A DNA stretch of 64,000 nucleotides from Natronospira bacteriovora (GTDB lineage: Bacteria > Pseudomonadota > Gammaproteobacteria > Natronospirales > Natronospiraceae): contig NZ_JAVDDT010000003.1 in NCBI RefSeq assembly GCF_030848495.1, forward strand, positions 124,001 to 188,000. The letters run 5' to 3'. The position numbers and the translations under genes are program-made. The notes beneath the pieces were generated by a model that made no database searches, was not told where the DNA came from, and saw only the letters and a program-made list of their open reading frames with translations. Below are positions 37,653 through 47,867 of the stretch, piece after piece. Every line of letters begins with the position of its first letter. Positions within the stretch are counted from its first letter, which is position 1.

Positions 37653-39602
37653 TCAGTCGCCGATATGGCGGGCAAAGAAGTCGAGCAGATCCTGGTAGTA
37701 GGTCTTGCGGTTCTCGACCTTGTAGTAGCCATGCCCCTCGTTTTCGAACAGGCGGCTTTCGTAATCCACCCCGGCCTCGTCAAGCTGCTCCATGAAGAAG
37801 TGGAAATGGGCGATATGGGCGCGAATGTCCTCTTCCCCATGCGCCAGATAGAGGGGCGCGGTGATTTCGTCTGCCCGCCGGGCCGGCGAACGTTCCTGCA
37901 ACTCCGCCTCGTCGGTGCCCAGCACACGCCGCAGATAGGCCACGCCCTGCGGTCGTTGTGGGATATCCCCCTCTTCGAACATCAGCGGCAGATCATAAAC
38001 GCCCACATTGGCCGCACCGCAGGCGTAGAGATCCGGTTCCCGCACCAGGCCCATGGCCGTGGCGTAGCCACCGTAACTGCCCCCGTAGATGCAGATGCGC
38101 TCCGGGTCGGCGATTCCCTGCTCGATGGCCCACAGGGTGGCATCGGTCACGTCATCCTGCATGGCCGCGCCCCACTCCCGGTAACCGGCCTCCTCGAAGG
38201 CCTTGCCATAGCCGCCGGAGCCGCGGAAATTCACCTGCAGCACTGCGTAGCCATGATGGGCGAGCAGCTGCACTTCGGGGTCATAACGCCAGAAGTCACG
38301 CGGGCCGTGGGGGCCACCATGCACCACTACCACCATGGGCTGTGCTTCGTCCTCTTCGGCACCACGCGGCCGGGTCAGATAGCCATGCAGCTCCAGACCG
38401 TCACGGGCCTCCAGGCGGATGGGCTCCATGGGCTGCATCAGCTCGGGATTGACCCAGGGACGGGCGTCCAGGAGGAAACGGGCGGCCATGGATTCCAGGT
38501 CAAACAGATACCAGCCGGCCGGCAGGATATCGGCGTCCACCTGGACAATAGCCCGGTCGGCCTCCCGCGCAAAACTCACGACACGGGCGAACTGCCCCGG
38601 AAAGGCCCGGGCAATGGCCCGCTGAATGCGGCTGGTTTCCTCCTCCGGGTCAACAAAATGCATTTGGGGCCGGCCATCCTCAATGACCGCACCGATCACC
38701 GCCTGGCCGCTCCGATCCCACAGCACATCACTGCCGATCAGGGAGGCGAAACCGCCGATCTCCACATTATCGTGGGCAATCAGCAGTTCGGCTTCACCCG
38801 ACTTGGTGTCGAGACGGTACAAGCCCATGCGATCGGCTTCACGGGTACTCAGATAGATGCCCCGACCTTCCGGACCGAAACCGAAGACGGACAGGCTGTT
38901 GGCCTCGAAATCGCTTTCGAACTCGCGCCAGAGGCTGTCCTTGCTCTCGCGATAGGCATACTGGGCATTGCCCTCTTCGTCGCTGCCATGAGCAAAGCGA
39001 ACCACGCCCTCCTGATCCGCAATGACACCGCCATTATCCAGCGGACTCTCATCCTGAACCGTGGTTCGCCCCCGCAGAACATCCAGTTTCATGACGCGGG
39101 GCTTGAGCTCCGCCCCCGAGGCACCGAAGGCCTGACTCTGCAGCAGGATGTGACGAGGCTCATCCGGCAGCAGGGAAACCACGTTGGCGCGCCGCATGAC
39201 ATAGTCGCCATCGTAATTACCGAACAACAGTCTCTGGTTGCCGCCATCCACATCGATACCGAAGATGCGCCCCGTGGGCATGGGCTGGTAGAGCGTACCC
39301 GCCTCGCGATTGGTGGTGAACAGCACCCGCTCGTTATTCACCCAGAATACCTGGGCGACGTGCTCATTCCGGCGCATGCGCATGGAGGCTGTGGCCTGCA
39401 TGCGCTCGGGGTCGGAAATGTCGAGAATGGCCAGGCCGGTCTGGTCGCCGGCCGGGGCGGCCACGGCCAGATGCCGACCGTCGGGTGACAGGGCCACGCT
39501 GCGAAATTCATTGTGCTTGACGAAATCTTCCAGCGGGATGGTGTCCGCATGGACGGAGAGGCTCAGACCCAGCACCAGGGCCAGGCAATGGAAAAAACGC
39601 AT
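37653..39602 (-). CDS. S9 family (prolyl oligopeptidase-like) serine peptidase
   Basis: Exported peptidase of 649 residues. A signal peptide (residues 1-20, LSVHAD) leads to a beta-propeller-like N-terminal half (about residues 25-370). The C-terminal alpha/beta hydrolase domain has nucleophile Ser509 in GGSYGGY, Asp592 in HGEEDIR and His624 in NEGHGY. The family includes dipeptidyl and acylaminoacyl peptidases. The ATG at 39602 follows GGGGGG; a TTG four codons upstream is possible. It lies between icmF and the TonB receptor on the same strand, consistent with peptide utilisation. Confidence 0.92.
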   Translation of the reverse strand: MRFFHCLALVLGLSLSVHADTIPLEDFVKHNEFRSVALSPDGRHLAVAAPAGDQTGLAILDISDPERMQATASMRMRRNEHVAQVFWVNNERVLFTTNREAGTLYQPMPTGRIFGIDVDGGNQRLLFGNYDGDYVMRRANVVSLLPDEPRHILLQSQAFGASGAELKPRVMKLDVLRGRTTVQDESPLDNGGVIADQEGVVRFAHGSDEEGNAQYAYRESKDSLWREFESDFEANSLSVFGFGPEGRGIYLSTREADRMGLYRLDTKSGEAELLIAHDNVEIGGFASLIGSDVLWDRSGQAVIGAVIEDGRPQMHFVDPEEETSRIQRAIARAFPGQFARVVSFAREADRAIVQVDADILPAGWYLFDLESMAARFLLDARPWVNPELMQPMEPIRLEARDGLELHGYLTRPRGAEEDEAQPMVVVVHGGPHGPRDFWRYDPEVQLLAHHGYAVLQVNFRGSGGYGKAFEEAGYREWGAAMQDDVTDATLWAIEQGIADPERICIYGGSYGGYATAMGLVREPDLYACGAANVGVYDLPLMFEEGDIPQRPQGVAYLRRVLGTDEAELQERSPARRADEITAPLYLAHGEEDIRAHIAHFHFFMEQLDEAGVDYESRLFENEGHGYYKVENRKTYYQDLLDFFARHIGD

Positions 39603-39712
39603 AAATCCCCCCAAGGATCAGCTGTGGTTGTCCGGCCCGGGGGCCGGTGTTGCGACGGCAGCCGGGGCGGGCCGCCAACAGGCGGCCGTCCCGCTGCCAA
39701 TGACATTATTGA

Positions 39713-42700
39713 TTACATGTTGCGGCGATACTGCCCGCCCACTTCATACAAGGCATGGGTAATCTGACCCAGTGAGCAGTACTTGACCGCCTCCATCAGC
39801 TCGGCGAAGAGATTGCCATTCTCGGAGGCGACCTGCTTGAGGCGCTCCAGGCGCTCGGCGGCCTTCTCCTCGTTGTGGCGCCAGAAGCTCTGGATGTTGC
39901 GCAGCTGGCTCTGCTTCTCTTCTTCGGTGGAGCGGATCAGCTCGATTTCTTCCTCTTCCTCGGCGTCTTCCCGCGGCTGGAAGGTGTTCACGCCGACGAT
40001 GGGCAGGGAGCCGTCGTGCTTCTGCTGCTCGTAGTAATGGCTCTCGTCCTGAATCTTGCCGCGCTGGTACATGGTTTCCATGGCGCCCAGTACGCCGCCC
40101 CGCTCGGCGATGCGCTCAAACTCCTGGTACACGGCCTCTTCCACCAGGTCGGTCAGTTCCTCGATGATGAAGGAGCCCTGGATGGGGTTCTGGTTCTTGT
40201 TCAGCCCCAGCTCCTTGTTGATGATCATCTGGATGGCCATGGCCCGGCGCACCGATTCCTCGGTGGGGGTGGTGATGGCCTCGTCGTAGGCGTTGGTGTG
40301 CAGGCTGTTGCAGTTGTCGTACAGGGCATACAGGGCCTGCAGGGTGGTGCGGATGTCGTTGAACTGGATTTCCTGGGCGTGCAGTGAGCGCCCGGAGGTC
40401 TGGATGTGGTACTTGAGCTTCTGGGAGCGTTCGCTGCCCTTGTAGATGTCCCGCATGGCGCGGGCCCAGATGCGGCGGGCCACCCGGCCGATCACGGCGT
40501 ACTCCGGGTCCATGCCGTTGGAGAAGAAAAAGCTCAGGTTGGGCGCGAAGTCATCAATGTCCATGCCCCGGGCCAGGTAGTACTCCACGATGGTGAAGCC
40601 ATTGGACAGGGTCAGGGCCAGCTGGGTGATGGGGTTAGCCCCGGCCTCGGCGATGTGGTAGCCGCTGATGGAGACACTGTAGAAATTGCGGACATTGTTG
40701 TCCGAGAAATACTGCTGAACATCGCCCATCATCTTCAGGGCGAACTCGGTGGAGAAGATGCAGGTGTTCTGGGCCTGGTCTTCCTTGAGAATGTCCGCCT
40801 GCACCGTGCCGCGCACGGTCTGGATGGCCTCGGCCTTGAGCTTTTCATAGACCGCCGGCTCCACCAGCTGATCCCCCGGCACGCCCAGCAGATTCAGGCC
40901 ACGGCTGCCGTGTCCTGCCGGCAGATCGCCTACGTATTCCGGGGCCTCGCCGTCGCTGAACAGGGTCTTTATCTTTTTCTTCGCCTCATCCCAGCGACCT
41001 TCATCGCTCAGGTACTTCTCCACCCGCTGATCAATGGCCGCGTTCATGAACATGGCCAGGATGATGGGGGCCGGGCCATTGATGGTCATGGACACGGACG
41101 TGGTGGGCGCCAGCAGATCGAAGCCGGAATACAGCTTCTTCATGTCGTCCACCGTGGCAATCGACACCCCGGAGTTGCCGATTCGGCCGTAGATGTCCGG
41201 GCGCTCGTCCGGGTCTTCGCCGTAGAGGGTCACCGAATCAAAGGCGGTGGACAGGCGGGTGAAGGGCTGGCCGCCGGCCACATAGTGGAAACGGCGGTTG
41301 GTGCGCTCGGGCGTGCCCTCCCCGGCGAACATGCGGGTGGGGTCCTCGCCCTCGCGGCGGTAGGGATAGACACCGGCGGTGAAGGGGTATTCACCGGGCA
41401 GGTTCTCTTCCATCCGCCACTTGAGAATGTCGCCCCAGTCGCGGTAGCGCGGCACGCCGATCTTGGCGATCTTCAGCCCCGACAGGGACTCGCTGTAGTT
41501 CTCGCCCGTGATTTCCTTGCCGCGAACCTTGTAAGAGAAGGTCTCGCTGCGGGCCGCATCACGGCGCTCGGGCCAGGCCTTGAGCAGCTTGCGGCCCTCC
41601 TCGCCGATGTCATCCAGTGCGGCGTTATAGCGCTGGCGCAGGGTGCGCAAGCTGTTGTCGTCGCCCTCGGTCAGGGCCTCGCCGGCGTAAGGATCGAGCG
41701 GCTCGGGCAGCTTTTCGTCTTCCAGGGTCTTCAGGGCCTCGTAGCAGGCATGGGCGCGAGACGCCGCCTCGGCGGCGTGATCCGCGGCCTCGTGGGCCCG
41801 GCGGCCGGTCTGGGCGATCTCGGCCAGATAGCGCTCACGGGAGGGCGGGATCAGGGCCTGGCGCTCCACGTCCACTTCCGGGAACTCGGCGTCCACCTTC
41901 CAGCGGTCGGCGGCCAGGTCCAGCTTCTCGGTAAAACCGTTCACCAGGGCCTTGAACAGGCGGTTCATGCCCGGGTCGTTGAACTGGCTGGCGATGGTGG
42001 GATAGACGGGGATTTCGTCCTCGCCCTTGTCAAAGGCCAGGTGATTGCGCTTCCACTGCTTGCGCACGTCCCGCAGGGCGTCCTTGGAGCCGCGCTTCTC
42101 GAACTTGTTGATGGCGATCATGTCGGCGAAATCCAGCATCTCGATCTTCTCGAGCTGGCTGGCGGCGCCGAATTCGCTGGTCATCACATAGAGAGAATAA
42201 TCCACCAGATCGACCACCTCGGAGTCGCTCTGGCCGATGCCGGCGGTCTCCAGGATGATCAGGCCGAAGCCGCAGGAGCGCAGGTACTGGATGGACTCCT
42301 TGATGGCCGCGCTGGTGGCGAAATGGGCCCGGCGGGTGGCCATGGAGCGCATGAAGATGCGCTCGTCCATCAGGGAATTCATGCGGATGCGGTCGCCCAG
42401 CAGGGCGCCCCCGGTGCGCCGGCGGGTGGGATCCACCGCCAGCACGGCAATGTCCAGATCCGGGAAGAAGCGGCGGAAGCGGTTGAGCAGCTCGTCGGTC
42501 AGGGAGCTCTTGCCGGCCCCGCCGGTGCCGGTGATGCCGACCACCGGAGGCCGGTTGGCGGTGGCCTGCCATTCCTTGGCCATCTCCTGCAGGGCCGCCT
42601 CGTCATCCGAGGCCTGCTCGATCAGTGAAAGGGTGCGGCCGACGCTGATGTGGTCGGACTTGTCGCCCCGGGCCGGCTCGAAATCCGGTTTCTTCCAGGC

Positions 42701-43153
42701 GCGCACGCGCTCGAAGACATCCTCGATCATGCCCTTGAGGCCCATGGACATGCCGTCATGGGGGGTATAGACCTTCTCGACCCCGTATTCTTCCAGCTCG
42801 GCGATCTCGTGCGGCACGATGGTGCCGCCGCCGCCCACCACCACGCGGATGTGCTCGCAACCCTGCTCGCGCAGCATGTCCACCATGTATTTGAAGTACT
42901 CCATGTGCCCGCCCTGGTAGGAGGACACGGCGATGCCGTCGGCATCTTCCTGGATGGCGGCGCGCACGATGTCGGCCACCGCGCGGTTGTGACCGAGATG
43001 GATCACCTCGGCCCCGTTGGACTGCAGGATGCGCCGGATCATGTTGATGGCGGCATCATGGCCGTCAAACAGGGAAGCGGCGGTGACAAAGCGCAGCGGC
43101 ACCGTGTCTTCAGCGGTGCTTCGGCCCTCGATCTGAGAGGCGGCAGTACCCAT
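39713..43153 (-). CDS. icmF: Fused isobutyryl-CoA mutase IcmF
   Basis: Coenzyme B12 enzyme of 1146 residues that interconverts isobutyryl-CoA and n-butyryl-CoA. The N-terminal B12-binding domain has the lower-ligand His32 in DGHD. The central MeaB-like G-protein chaperone has P-loop [12 protein letters not shown] (about residues 206-217). The C-terminal mutase domain carries Phe609 (MFAG) and Gln795 (DQAQNT). These positions are Tyr and Arg in methylmalonyl-CoA mutase, so this supports isobutyryl rather than methylmalonyl specificity. The ATG at 43153 follows GGAGG. It is divergent from the leucine dehydrogenase gene. Confidence 0.93.
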   Translation of the reverse strand: MGTAASQIEGRSTAEDTVPLRFVTAASLFDGHDAAINMIRRILQSNGAEVIHLGHNRAVADIVRAAIQEDADGIAVSSYQGGHMEYFKYMVDMLREQGCEHIRVVVGGGGTIVPHEIAELEEYGVEKVYTPHDGMSMGLKGMIEDVFERVRAWKKPDFEPARGDKSDHISVGRTLSLIEQASDDEAALQEMAKEWQATANRPPVVGITGTGGAGKSSLTDELLNRFRRFFPDLDIAVLAVDPTRRRTGGALLGDRIRMNSLMDERIFMRSMATRRAHFATSAAIKESIQYLRSCGFGLIILETAGIGQSDSEVVDLVDYSLYVMTSEFGAASQLEKIEMLDFADMIAINKFEKRGSKDALRDVRKQWKRNHLAFDKGEDEIPVYPTIASQFNDPGMNRLFKALVNGFTEKLDLAADRWKVDAEFPEVDVERQALIPPSRERYLAEIAQTGRRAHEAADHAAEAASRAHACYEALKTLEDEKLPEPLDPYAGEALTEGDDNSLRTLRQRYNAALDDIGEEGRKLLKAWPERRDAARSETFSYKVRGKEITGENYSESLSGLKIAKIGVPRYRDWGDILKWRMEENLPGEYPFTAGVYPYRREGEDPTRMFAGEGTPERTNRRFHYVAGGQPFTRLSTAFDSVTLYGEDPDERPDIYGRIGNSGVSIATVDDMKKLYSGFDLLAPTTSVSMTINGPAPIILAMFMNAAIDQRVEKYLSDEGRWDEAKKKIKTLFSDGEAPEYVGDLPAGHGSRGLNLLGVPGDQLVEPAVYEKLKAEAIQTVRGTVQADILKEDQAQNTCIFSTEFALKMMGDVQQYFSDNNVRNFYSVSISGYHIAEAGANPITQLALTLSNGFTIVEYYLARGMDIDDFAPNLSFFFSNGMDPEYAVIGRVARRIWARAMRDIYKGSERSQKLKYHIQTSGRSLHAQEIQFNDIRTTLQALYALYDNCNSLHTNAYDEAITTPTEESVRRAMAIQMIINKELGLNKNQNPIQGSFIIEELTDLVEEAVYQEFERIAERGGVLGAMETMYQRGKIQDESHYYEQQKHDGSLPIVGVNTFQPREDAEEEEEIELIRSTEEEKQSQLRNIQSFWRHNEEKAAERLERLKQVASENGNLFAELMEAVKYCSLGQITHALYEVGGQYRRNM

Positions 43154-43561
43154 CGGGATCCTCCGGTTTGATCGCAAGACACTGACTGAAAAGGCTTTTC
43201 AGCCAGTGAGGATTTTTTTCGAGCCCCCAATTATAGCCGCCCTGCCCCTTCATAAGCGAATCGCCCTTCTCCGGGCAGCAACGGCAAATTCAAACGAATA
43301 CGTGGCAAGGGCGTTCGTCCTGCTATAATTCGCGCTCCCGAAACCAGGCGGTCGACCCCGATGGGGCCGGCCACACGCAAAAACAGCGGCCCCCGGGCCG
43401 CGTCCGACAGGCCTTTCCGCCCCCCGCAATGACGCGGTGGTGCGGCGCAACCCCAGCCGCCGGAATGACCAGTCCGCCAGCGTCGCGCGCGACCCTGGCC
43501 GCTGGTCACGAACAGTGGCCGGGCAGGCCGAACCGGTTTATTTCCGTCTCAGGAGGACAAT
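43154..43561. other. Divergent icmF/leucine dehydrogenase regulatory region
   Basis: This region of 408 bases has no gene. It carries a TATAAT box at 43325-43330 pointing toward leucine dehydrogenase, a GC-rich 230-base stretch downstream of it, and the AGGAGG ribosome site at 43550. No repeat element of the heptad family is present. Confidence 0.5.
43300..43331 (+). promoter_or_regulatory. Candidate promoter with perfect -10 box
   Basis: TATAAT at 43325-43330 lies in an otherwise GC-rich region 230 bases upstream of leucine dehydrogenase. The -35 side is weak (around GTGGCA, 43303-43308), so activator dependence is possible. Confidence 0.45.
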
Positions 43562-44665
43562 ATGGAGCTTTTCGCCACCGCAGAACAGATGGGTCATGAG
43601 CAGGTCGTGTTCTTCCATCACAAGGAGAGCGGCCTCAAAGCCATCGTGGCGATCCACAACACCGTACTCGGCCCCGCCCTCGGCGGCCTGCGGATGTGGC
43701 CCTATGAGAGCGAAGACGAGGCACTGACCGACGTGTTGCGCCTGTCCCGCGGCATGACCTACAAGGCGGCCGTGTCCGGCCTGAACCTGGGTGGCGGCAA
43801 ATCCGTCATCATCGGCGACCCCAAGAAGGACAAGAGCGAGGCCTTCTTCCGCGCGCTGGGCAAGTTCATCGACTCCCTGGGCGGGCGCTACATCACCGCC
43901 GAGGATGTGAACACCACCGTCAACGACATGGAATACATCTTTGCCGAGACCGACAACGTGGTGGGCGTGCCCGAAGTGCATGGCGGTGGCGGTGACCCCT
44001 CCCCGCTCACGGCCTACGGCACCATTCGCGGCATCCAGGCCTGCCTGAACCGCAAGTACGGCCACACGGACCTGTCCAAGGCCAGCTACGCTGTTCAGGG
44101 CGCCGGCAATGTGGGCATCCACATCATCCGCACCCTGCGTGAGGCCGGTGCCAAGGTCACCGTCTGCGACATGAACGAAAAGCGCCTCGAGGAATGCCGC
44201 GAGATGGGCTGCGAGATCGTGGATCTGGACGCCATCTATGACGTGGACTGCGATGTCTACGTGCCCTGTGCCCTGGGCGCCACGGTCAACGACGACACCA
44301 TTCCGCGCCTCAAGTGCGACATCGTGGCCGGTTCCGCCAACAACCAGCTGGCCGAGGAACGCCACGGTACCGAACTGGAAAAGCGCGGCATGATCTACGC
44401 CCCGGACTACGCCATCAACGCCGGTGGCCTGATGAACGTGGCCATTGAGCTGCAGGGCTATAACAAGGATCGGGCCTACCGCCAGGTCAAGGGCATCTAC
44501 GACATCATCGAGAAGATCTTCGAGATTGCCGACCGGGACAGCATCCCCAGCTGGCAGGCCGCGGATCGCCTGGCCGAAGAACGCATTGAAGCCATGAGCC
44601 ACGTCAAGCTGCCGCACGTGGAGCAGCGCTCCAAGCGCGCCTCCGGCCGTCGGCCGAAGGCCTGA
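43562..44665 (+). CDS. Leucine dehydrogenase
   Basis: NAD-dependent oxidative deaminase of 367 residues that converts Leu, Ile and Val to their 2-oxo acids. The Glu/Leu/Phe/Val dehydrogenase pattern is clear: Lys68 in MTYKAA and catalytic Lys80 in LNLGGGK, at the same positions as in bacillar leucine dehydrogenase. The Rossmann motif is VQGAGNVG. A near-ideal AGGAGG ribosome site stands seven bases before the ATG. It heads the liu gene series and feeds it with branched-chain 2-oxo acids, while icmF is divergent. Confidence 0.94.
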   Translation: MELFATAEQMGHEQVVFFHHKESGLKAIVAIHNTVLGPALGGLRMWPYESEDEALTDVLRLSRGMTYKAAVSGLNLGGGKSVIIGDPKKDKSEAFFRALGKFIDSLGGRYITAEDVNTTVNDMEYIFAETDNVVGVPEVHGGGGDPSPLTAYGTIRGIQACLNRKYGHTDLSKASYAVQGAGNVGIHIIRTLREAGAKVTVCDMNEKRLEECREMGCEIVDLDAIYDVDCDVYVPCALGATVNDDTIPRLKCDIVAGSANNQLAEERHGTELEKRGMIYAPDYAINAGGLMNVAIELQGYNKDRAYRQVKGIYDIIEKIFEIADRDSIPSWQAADRLAEERIEAMSHVKLPHVEQRSKRASGRRPKA

Positions 44666-44732
44666 GGGCCACACCGGAGACTTCGGCAGGCAGATCGACA
44701 GGGATGTGGTCTGCCGGTTTCGATATTGCTTG

Positions 44733-44912
44733 AGTGAACAGTGAACAGCTGGCCGCGCCAGCCGAGAAGCCTACTGTTTCCGGATAGACAGTACGCGTGC
44801 TGAATGGTCACTGCGGGAGCGACGGACGCCGCTGCCACGGAAGAACCGCTACACGCTCACTGTTCACTGGGAACTGGGAACTGTTCACTTCCCTTCTAGG
44901 GAACTGTTCACT
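44733..44912. repeat. Heptad-arm inverted-repeat element, copy H
   Basis: Fills the leucine dehydrogenase-liuA gap. The left arm is short (TGAACAG twice, no TTCCCAG). The right arm has an extra CTGTTCA after a TTCCCT-TCT-AGGGAA hairpin. The forward core has GCCTACTGTTTCC, and a GTGCTGAATGGTCACTGCGG block shared with copies J and K. Confidence 0.9.
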
Positions 44913-44932
44913 GAATTCATGGGGAGACCCCA

Positions 44933-46099
44933 ATGACCGTCATCAACACCCACATCAACGAAGAACTGGACATGCTGCGCGAGTCGGTGGAGCGCTTTGC
45001 CCAGAGTGAGATTGCGCCTATCGCCGCCGAGGTGGACGAGAAGAACGAATTTCCCCAGGCAATGTGGCAGAAGCTGGGGGAGATGGGCCTGCTGGGCATG
45101 ACCGTATCGGAAGAATACGGCGGCTCGGACATGGGCTATCTGGCGCACCTGGTCTGCATGGAAGAGATTTCCCGGGCCTCCGGTTCCATCGGCCTGTCCT
45201 ACGGCGCCCACTCCAACCTCTGCGTCAACAACATTTTCCTCAACGGCACGGAAGCACAGAAGCAGAAATACCTGCCCAAGCTTTGCTCCGGCGAGTGGGT
45301 GGGTGCCCTGGCCATGTCCGAGCCGGGTGCCGGTTCCGACGTGGTCGGCTCCATGAGCTGCCGGGCCGAGAAGAAGGGTGATGTCTGGGTCGCCAACGGC
45401 AACAAGATGTGGATCACCAACGGCCCCGAGGCCGATGTGCTGATCGTCTACATGCGCACCGCCAACAAGGACCTGGGCTCCAAGACCGTCACCGCCTTTC
45501 TGATCGAGAAAGGCATGAAGGGATTCCGCACCGCCCAGAAGCTGGACAAGCTCGGCATGCGTGGCTCCAACACCTGCGAACTGGTGTTCGAAGACTGCGA
45601 GATTCCCGAAGAGAACATTCTGGGTACGGTCAACGAGGGGGTTTACATCCTCATGCGCGGCCTGGACTCGGAGCGCCTGGTGCTGTCCGGCGGCCCCATT
45701 GGCCTGATGCAGGCCGGCATGGATGTTGTGCTGCCCTACATGCACGAGCGCAAGCAGTTCGGCAAGTCCATCGGCGCCTTCGGCATCATGCAGGCCAAGG
45801 TCGCCGACATGTACACCGCCCTGCAATCCTCCCGCGCCTTCGCCTACCGGGTGGCCGAGGCCTTCGACCGGGGCGAGCAGGTGCGCTGGGATGCCGCCGC
45901 CTGTCTGATGTACTGCTCCGAATCCGCCGTCAAGGTGGCACTGGAAAGCATCCAGGCCCTGGGCGGCAATGGCTACATCAATGAATACCCCACCGGCCGC
46001 ATCCTGCGGGATGCCAAGCTGTACGACATCGGCGCCGGAACCAATGAGATTCGGCGGATGCTTATCGGCCGCGAGCTGTTCAATGCGATGAGTCCTTGA
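44933..46099 (+). CDS. liuA: Isovaleryl-CoA dehydrogenase
   Basis: FAD enzyme of 388 residues that oxidises isovaleryl-CoA to 3-methylcrotonyl-CoA in leucine breakdown. The acyl-CoA dehydrogenase fold is clear (EPGAGSDV and [11 protein letters not shown]). The catalytic base is placed as in isovaleryl-CoA dehydrogenases: Glu247 in [10 protein letters not shown], with Gly/Ala at the usual C-terminal position ([11 protein letters not shown]). That distinguishes it from short- and medium-chain enzymes. A GGGGAGA site precedes the ATG. It is followed by the heptad element that contains the four-helix-bundle gene. Confidence 0.95.
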   Translation: MTVINTHINEELDMLRESVERFAQSEIAPIAAEVDEKNEFPQAMWQKLGEMGLLGMTVSEEYGGSDMGYLAHLVCMEEISRASGSIGLSYGAHSNLCVNNIFLNGTEAQKQKYLPKLCSGEWVGALAMSEPGAGSDVVGSMSCRAEKKGDVWVANGNKMWITNGPEADVLIVYMRTANKDLGSKTVTAFLIEKGMKGFRTAQKLDKLGMRGSNTCELVFEDCEIPEENILGTVNEGVYILMRGLDSERLVLSGGPIGLMQAGMDVVLPYMHERKQFGKSIGAFGIMQAKVADMYTALQSSRAFAYRVAEAFDRGEQVRWDAAACLMYCSESAVKVALESIQALGGNGYINEYPTGRILRDAKLYDIGAGTNEIRRMLIGRELFNAMSP

Positions 46100-46116
46100 A
46101 TTTAGGCGCCGATGCG

Positions 46117-46632
46117 AGTGAACAGTGAACAGTTCCCAGTGAACAGCTGGCCGTGCTAACTCATAGGCCGAGCTGCTTCGGATAGCTTGAGAAGGACAGG
46201 CAGAGAAGAGGATGCAAGGATGCGGTTTGAGGATCTGGAGGTCTGGAAACGATCAGCTCGACTGAGTGCTGAATTATATAAGGCACTGCGGGAGCTGAAG
46301 GATTTTGCATTCCGCGACCAGATCACCCGCTCTGCCTTGTCGATATCGAGCAACATCGCTGAAGGCTGGGAAAGAAACAGCAAACGGGAGTTTTCACAGT
46401 ATTTGAAGTATGCGCTGGGTTCATGCGGCGAGCTTCGAACCCAGTTATACATCGGCATTGAAGCTGAATACCTGAATAGAGAACAGGGTCAGGTCTGGAT
46501 CAGGGAAACACGCGAGTTGAGCGCAATGCTGCGATCGCTCCAAACCTCCACGATTGCCGAAGAGCCTGGCAGCACGTACGAAGCCTGACGGTTTTCTGTT
46601 CACTGGGAACTGGGAACTGGGAACTGTTCACT
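46117..46632. mobile_element. Heptad-arm element enclosing a four-helix-bundle gene (copy I)
   Basis: The left arm 46117-46149 (TGAACAG, TGAACAG, TTCCCAG, TGAACAG) leads to CTGGCCGTGC and a GCTGCTTCGG motif seen in the short copies. The right arm 46596-46632 has CTGTTCA, three CTGGGAA units and CTGTTCA. Between them is a complete 122-codon gene instead of the usual noncoding core. It is the only copy with coding content and so is a candidate for the full-length form; mobility is inferred. Confidence 0.7.
46220..46588 (+). CDS. Four-helix-bundle protein (S23/Avd-like, IVS family)
   Basis: Helical protein of 122 residues with the family signature: FEDLEVWKRSARLSAELY at the start, then DQITRSALSISSNIAEG and FSQYLKYALGSCGELRTQL. 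Relatives are encoded in intervening sequences of 23S rRNA genes, and others act as accessory (Avd) proteins of diversity-generating retroelements. Their biochemical role is mostly unknown. The codons are visibly more AT-rich than in the neighbouring liu genes, a sign of transfer. The ATG at 46220 follows AAGAGG. Its stop lies eight bases before the right arm of the element. Confidence 0.88.
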   Translation: MRFEDLEVWKRSARLSAELYKALRELKDFAFRDQITRSALSISSNIAEGWERNSKREFSQYLKYALGSCGELRTQLYIGIEAEYLNREQGQVWIRETRELSAMLRSLQTSTIAEEPGSTYEA

Positions 46633-46682
46633 AAAAGTTTTCTAGAGAAACCGAATTCCAGAATCACCTGAGGAGGCCAAAC

Positions 46683-47867
46683 ATGCCCACCACCGATCCC
46701 ATCGTCATCGTCGCGGCGCGCCGCACCCCCATCGGCTCTTTCCAGGGCAGCCTTTCCGGCGCCCAGGCCCCGCAGTTGGGTTCGGCCGCCATCAAGGCCG
46801 CCATGGAAGACGCCAAGCTGGGTAGCACGGACGTCAGCGAAGTCATCTTCGGCTGTGTGCTGCCGGCCGGTCTCGGCCAGGCGCCGGCCCGTCAGGCCTC
46901 CCTGGGTGCCGGAATCGACAAGGGCGCCGGCTGCACCACCATCAACAAGGTCTGCGGCTCAGGCATGAAGGCCGTGATGATGGGCCATGACCTGATCGCC
47001 GCCGGCTCCGCCGAGGTGATCGTGGCCGGTGGCATGGAATCCATGACCAACGCCCCCTATCTGCTGCCCAAGGCCCGCGGCGGCATGCGCATGGGTCATC
47101 AGGAAGTCATCGATCACATGTTCTTCGATGGCCTGCAGAACCCCTATGACGGGCAGATGATGGGCGGCTTCGGCGAGACCTGCGCCGACAAATACGGTTT
47201 CAGTCGCGAAGCCCAGGACGAGTTCGCCATCGAATCCGTGAAGCTGGCCCAGACCGCGGTCGAAAAGGGTTACTTCAAGGACGAAATCACCCCGGTCACC
47301 ATCAAGGGCCGCAAGGGCGAAACCGTGGTGGACACCGACGAAGAGCCCGGCAAGTGCAATGTGGACAAGATCCCCACCATGCGCGCGGCCTTCAAGAAAG
47401 ACGGCACGGTTACCGCCGCCACCTCCTCCTCCATTTCCGATGGCGCCTCGGCGCTGGTGATGATGCGGGCCTCGGAAGCCGAGAAGCGCGGCCTTGAGCC
47501 GCTCGGCCGCATTGTCGGTCACGCCGGCCACGCCCAGGAGCCGGAATGGTTCACCACCGCGCCGGTGGGTGCCATCCAGTCCCTGCAGAAACAACTCGGC
47601 TGGTCAGTGGATGATGTGGACCTGTATGAGGTCAACGAGGCCTTTGCCGTGGTCGCCATGGCCGCCATGCACGATGTGGGCATCCCGCGGGAGAAGCTGA
47701 ACATCAATGGCGGTGCCTGTGCCCTGGGTCACCCCATTGGTGCCACCGGTGCCCGCATCATCACTACCCTGCTGCACAGTCTCAAGCGCAACGGCGGCAA
47801 GCGCGGCATCGCCTCCCTGTGCATTGGTGGCGGTGAAGCGACGGCCATCGCTGTAGAGCGGCTGTAA
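46683..47867 (+). CDS. Acetyl-CoA C-acyltransferase (thiolase)
   Basis: Thiolase of 394 residues that cleaves or forms acetoacetyl-CoA or 2-methylacetoacetyl-CoA. The nucleophile is Cys91 in NKVCGSGM; GHPIGATGAR carries the His, and the late CIGGGEAT carries the second Cys. The length is that of the homotetrameric degradative or biosynthetic class. Its place in the liu series suggests the last step of leucine (acetoacetyl-CoA) and isoleucine breakdown. AGGAGG precedes the ATG. The stop codon lies in a 16-bp perfect inverted duplication that abuts element J. Confidence 0.94.
   Translation: MPTTDPIVIVAARRTPIGSFQGSLSGAQAPQLGSAAIKAAMEDAKLGSTDVSEVIFGCVLPAGLGQAPARQASLGAGIDKGAGCTTINKVCGSGMKAVMMGHDLIAAGSAEVIVAGGMESMTNAPYLLPKARGGMRMGHQEVIDHMFFDGLQNPYDGQMMGGFGETCADKYGFSREAQDEFAIESVKLAQTAVEKGYFKDEITPVTIKGRKGETVVDTDEEPGKCNVDKIPTMRAAFKKDGTVTAATSSSISDGASALVMMRASEAEKRGLEPLGRIVGHAGHAQEPEWFTTAPVGAIQSLQKQLGWSVDDVDLYEVNEAFAVVAMAAMHDVGIPREKLNINGGACALGHPIGATGARIITTLLHSLKRNGGKRGIASLCIGGGEATAIAVERL

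Noticed and set aside
40406-42628. 740-codon open frame antisense to icmF
   Set aside because: The opposite strand is an intact, motif-complete IcmF. This frame has no domain and no ribosome site.
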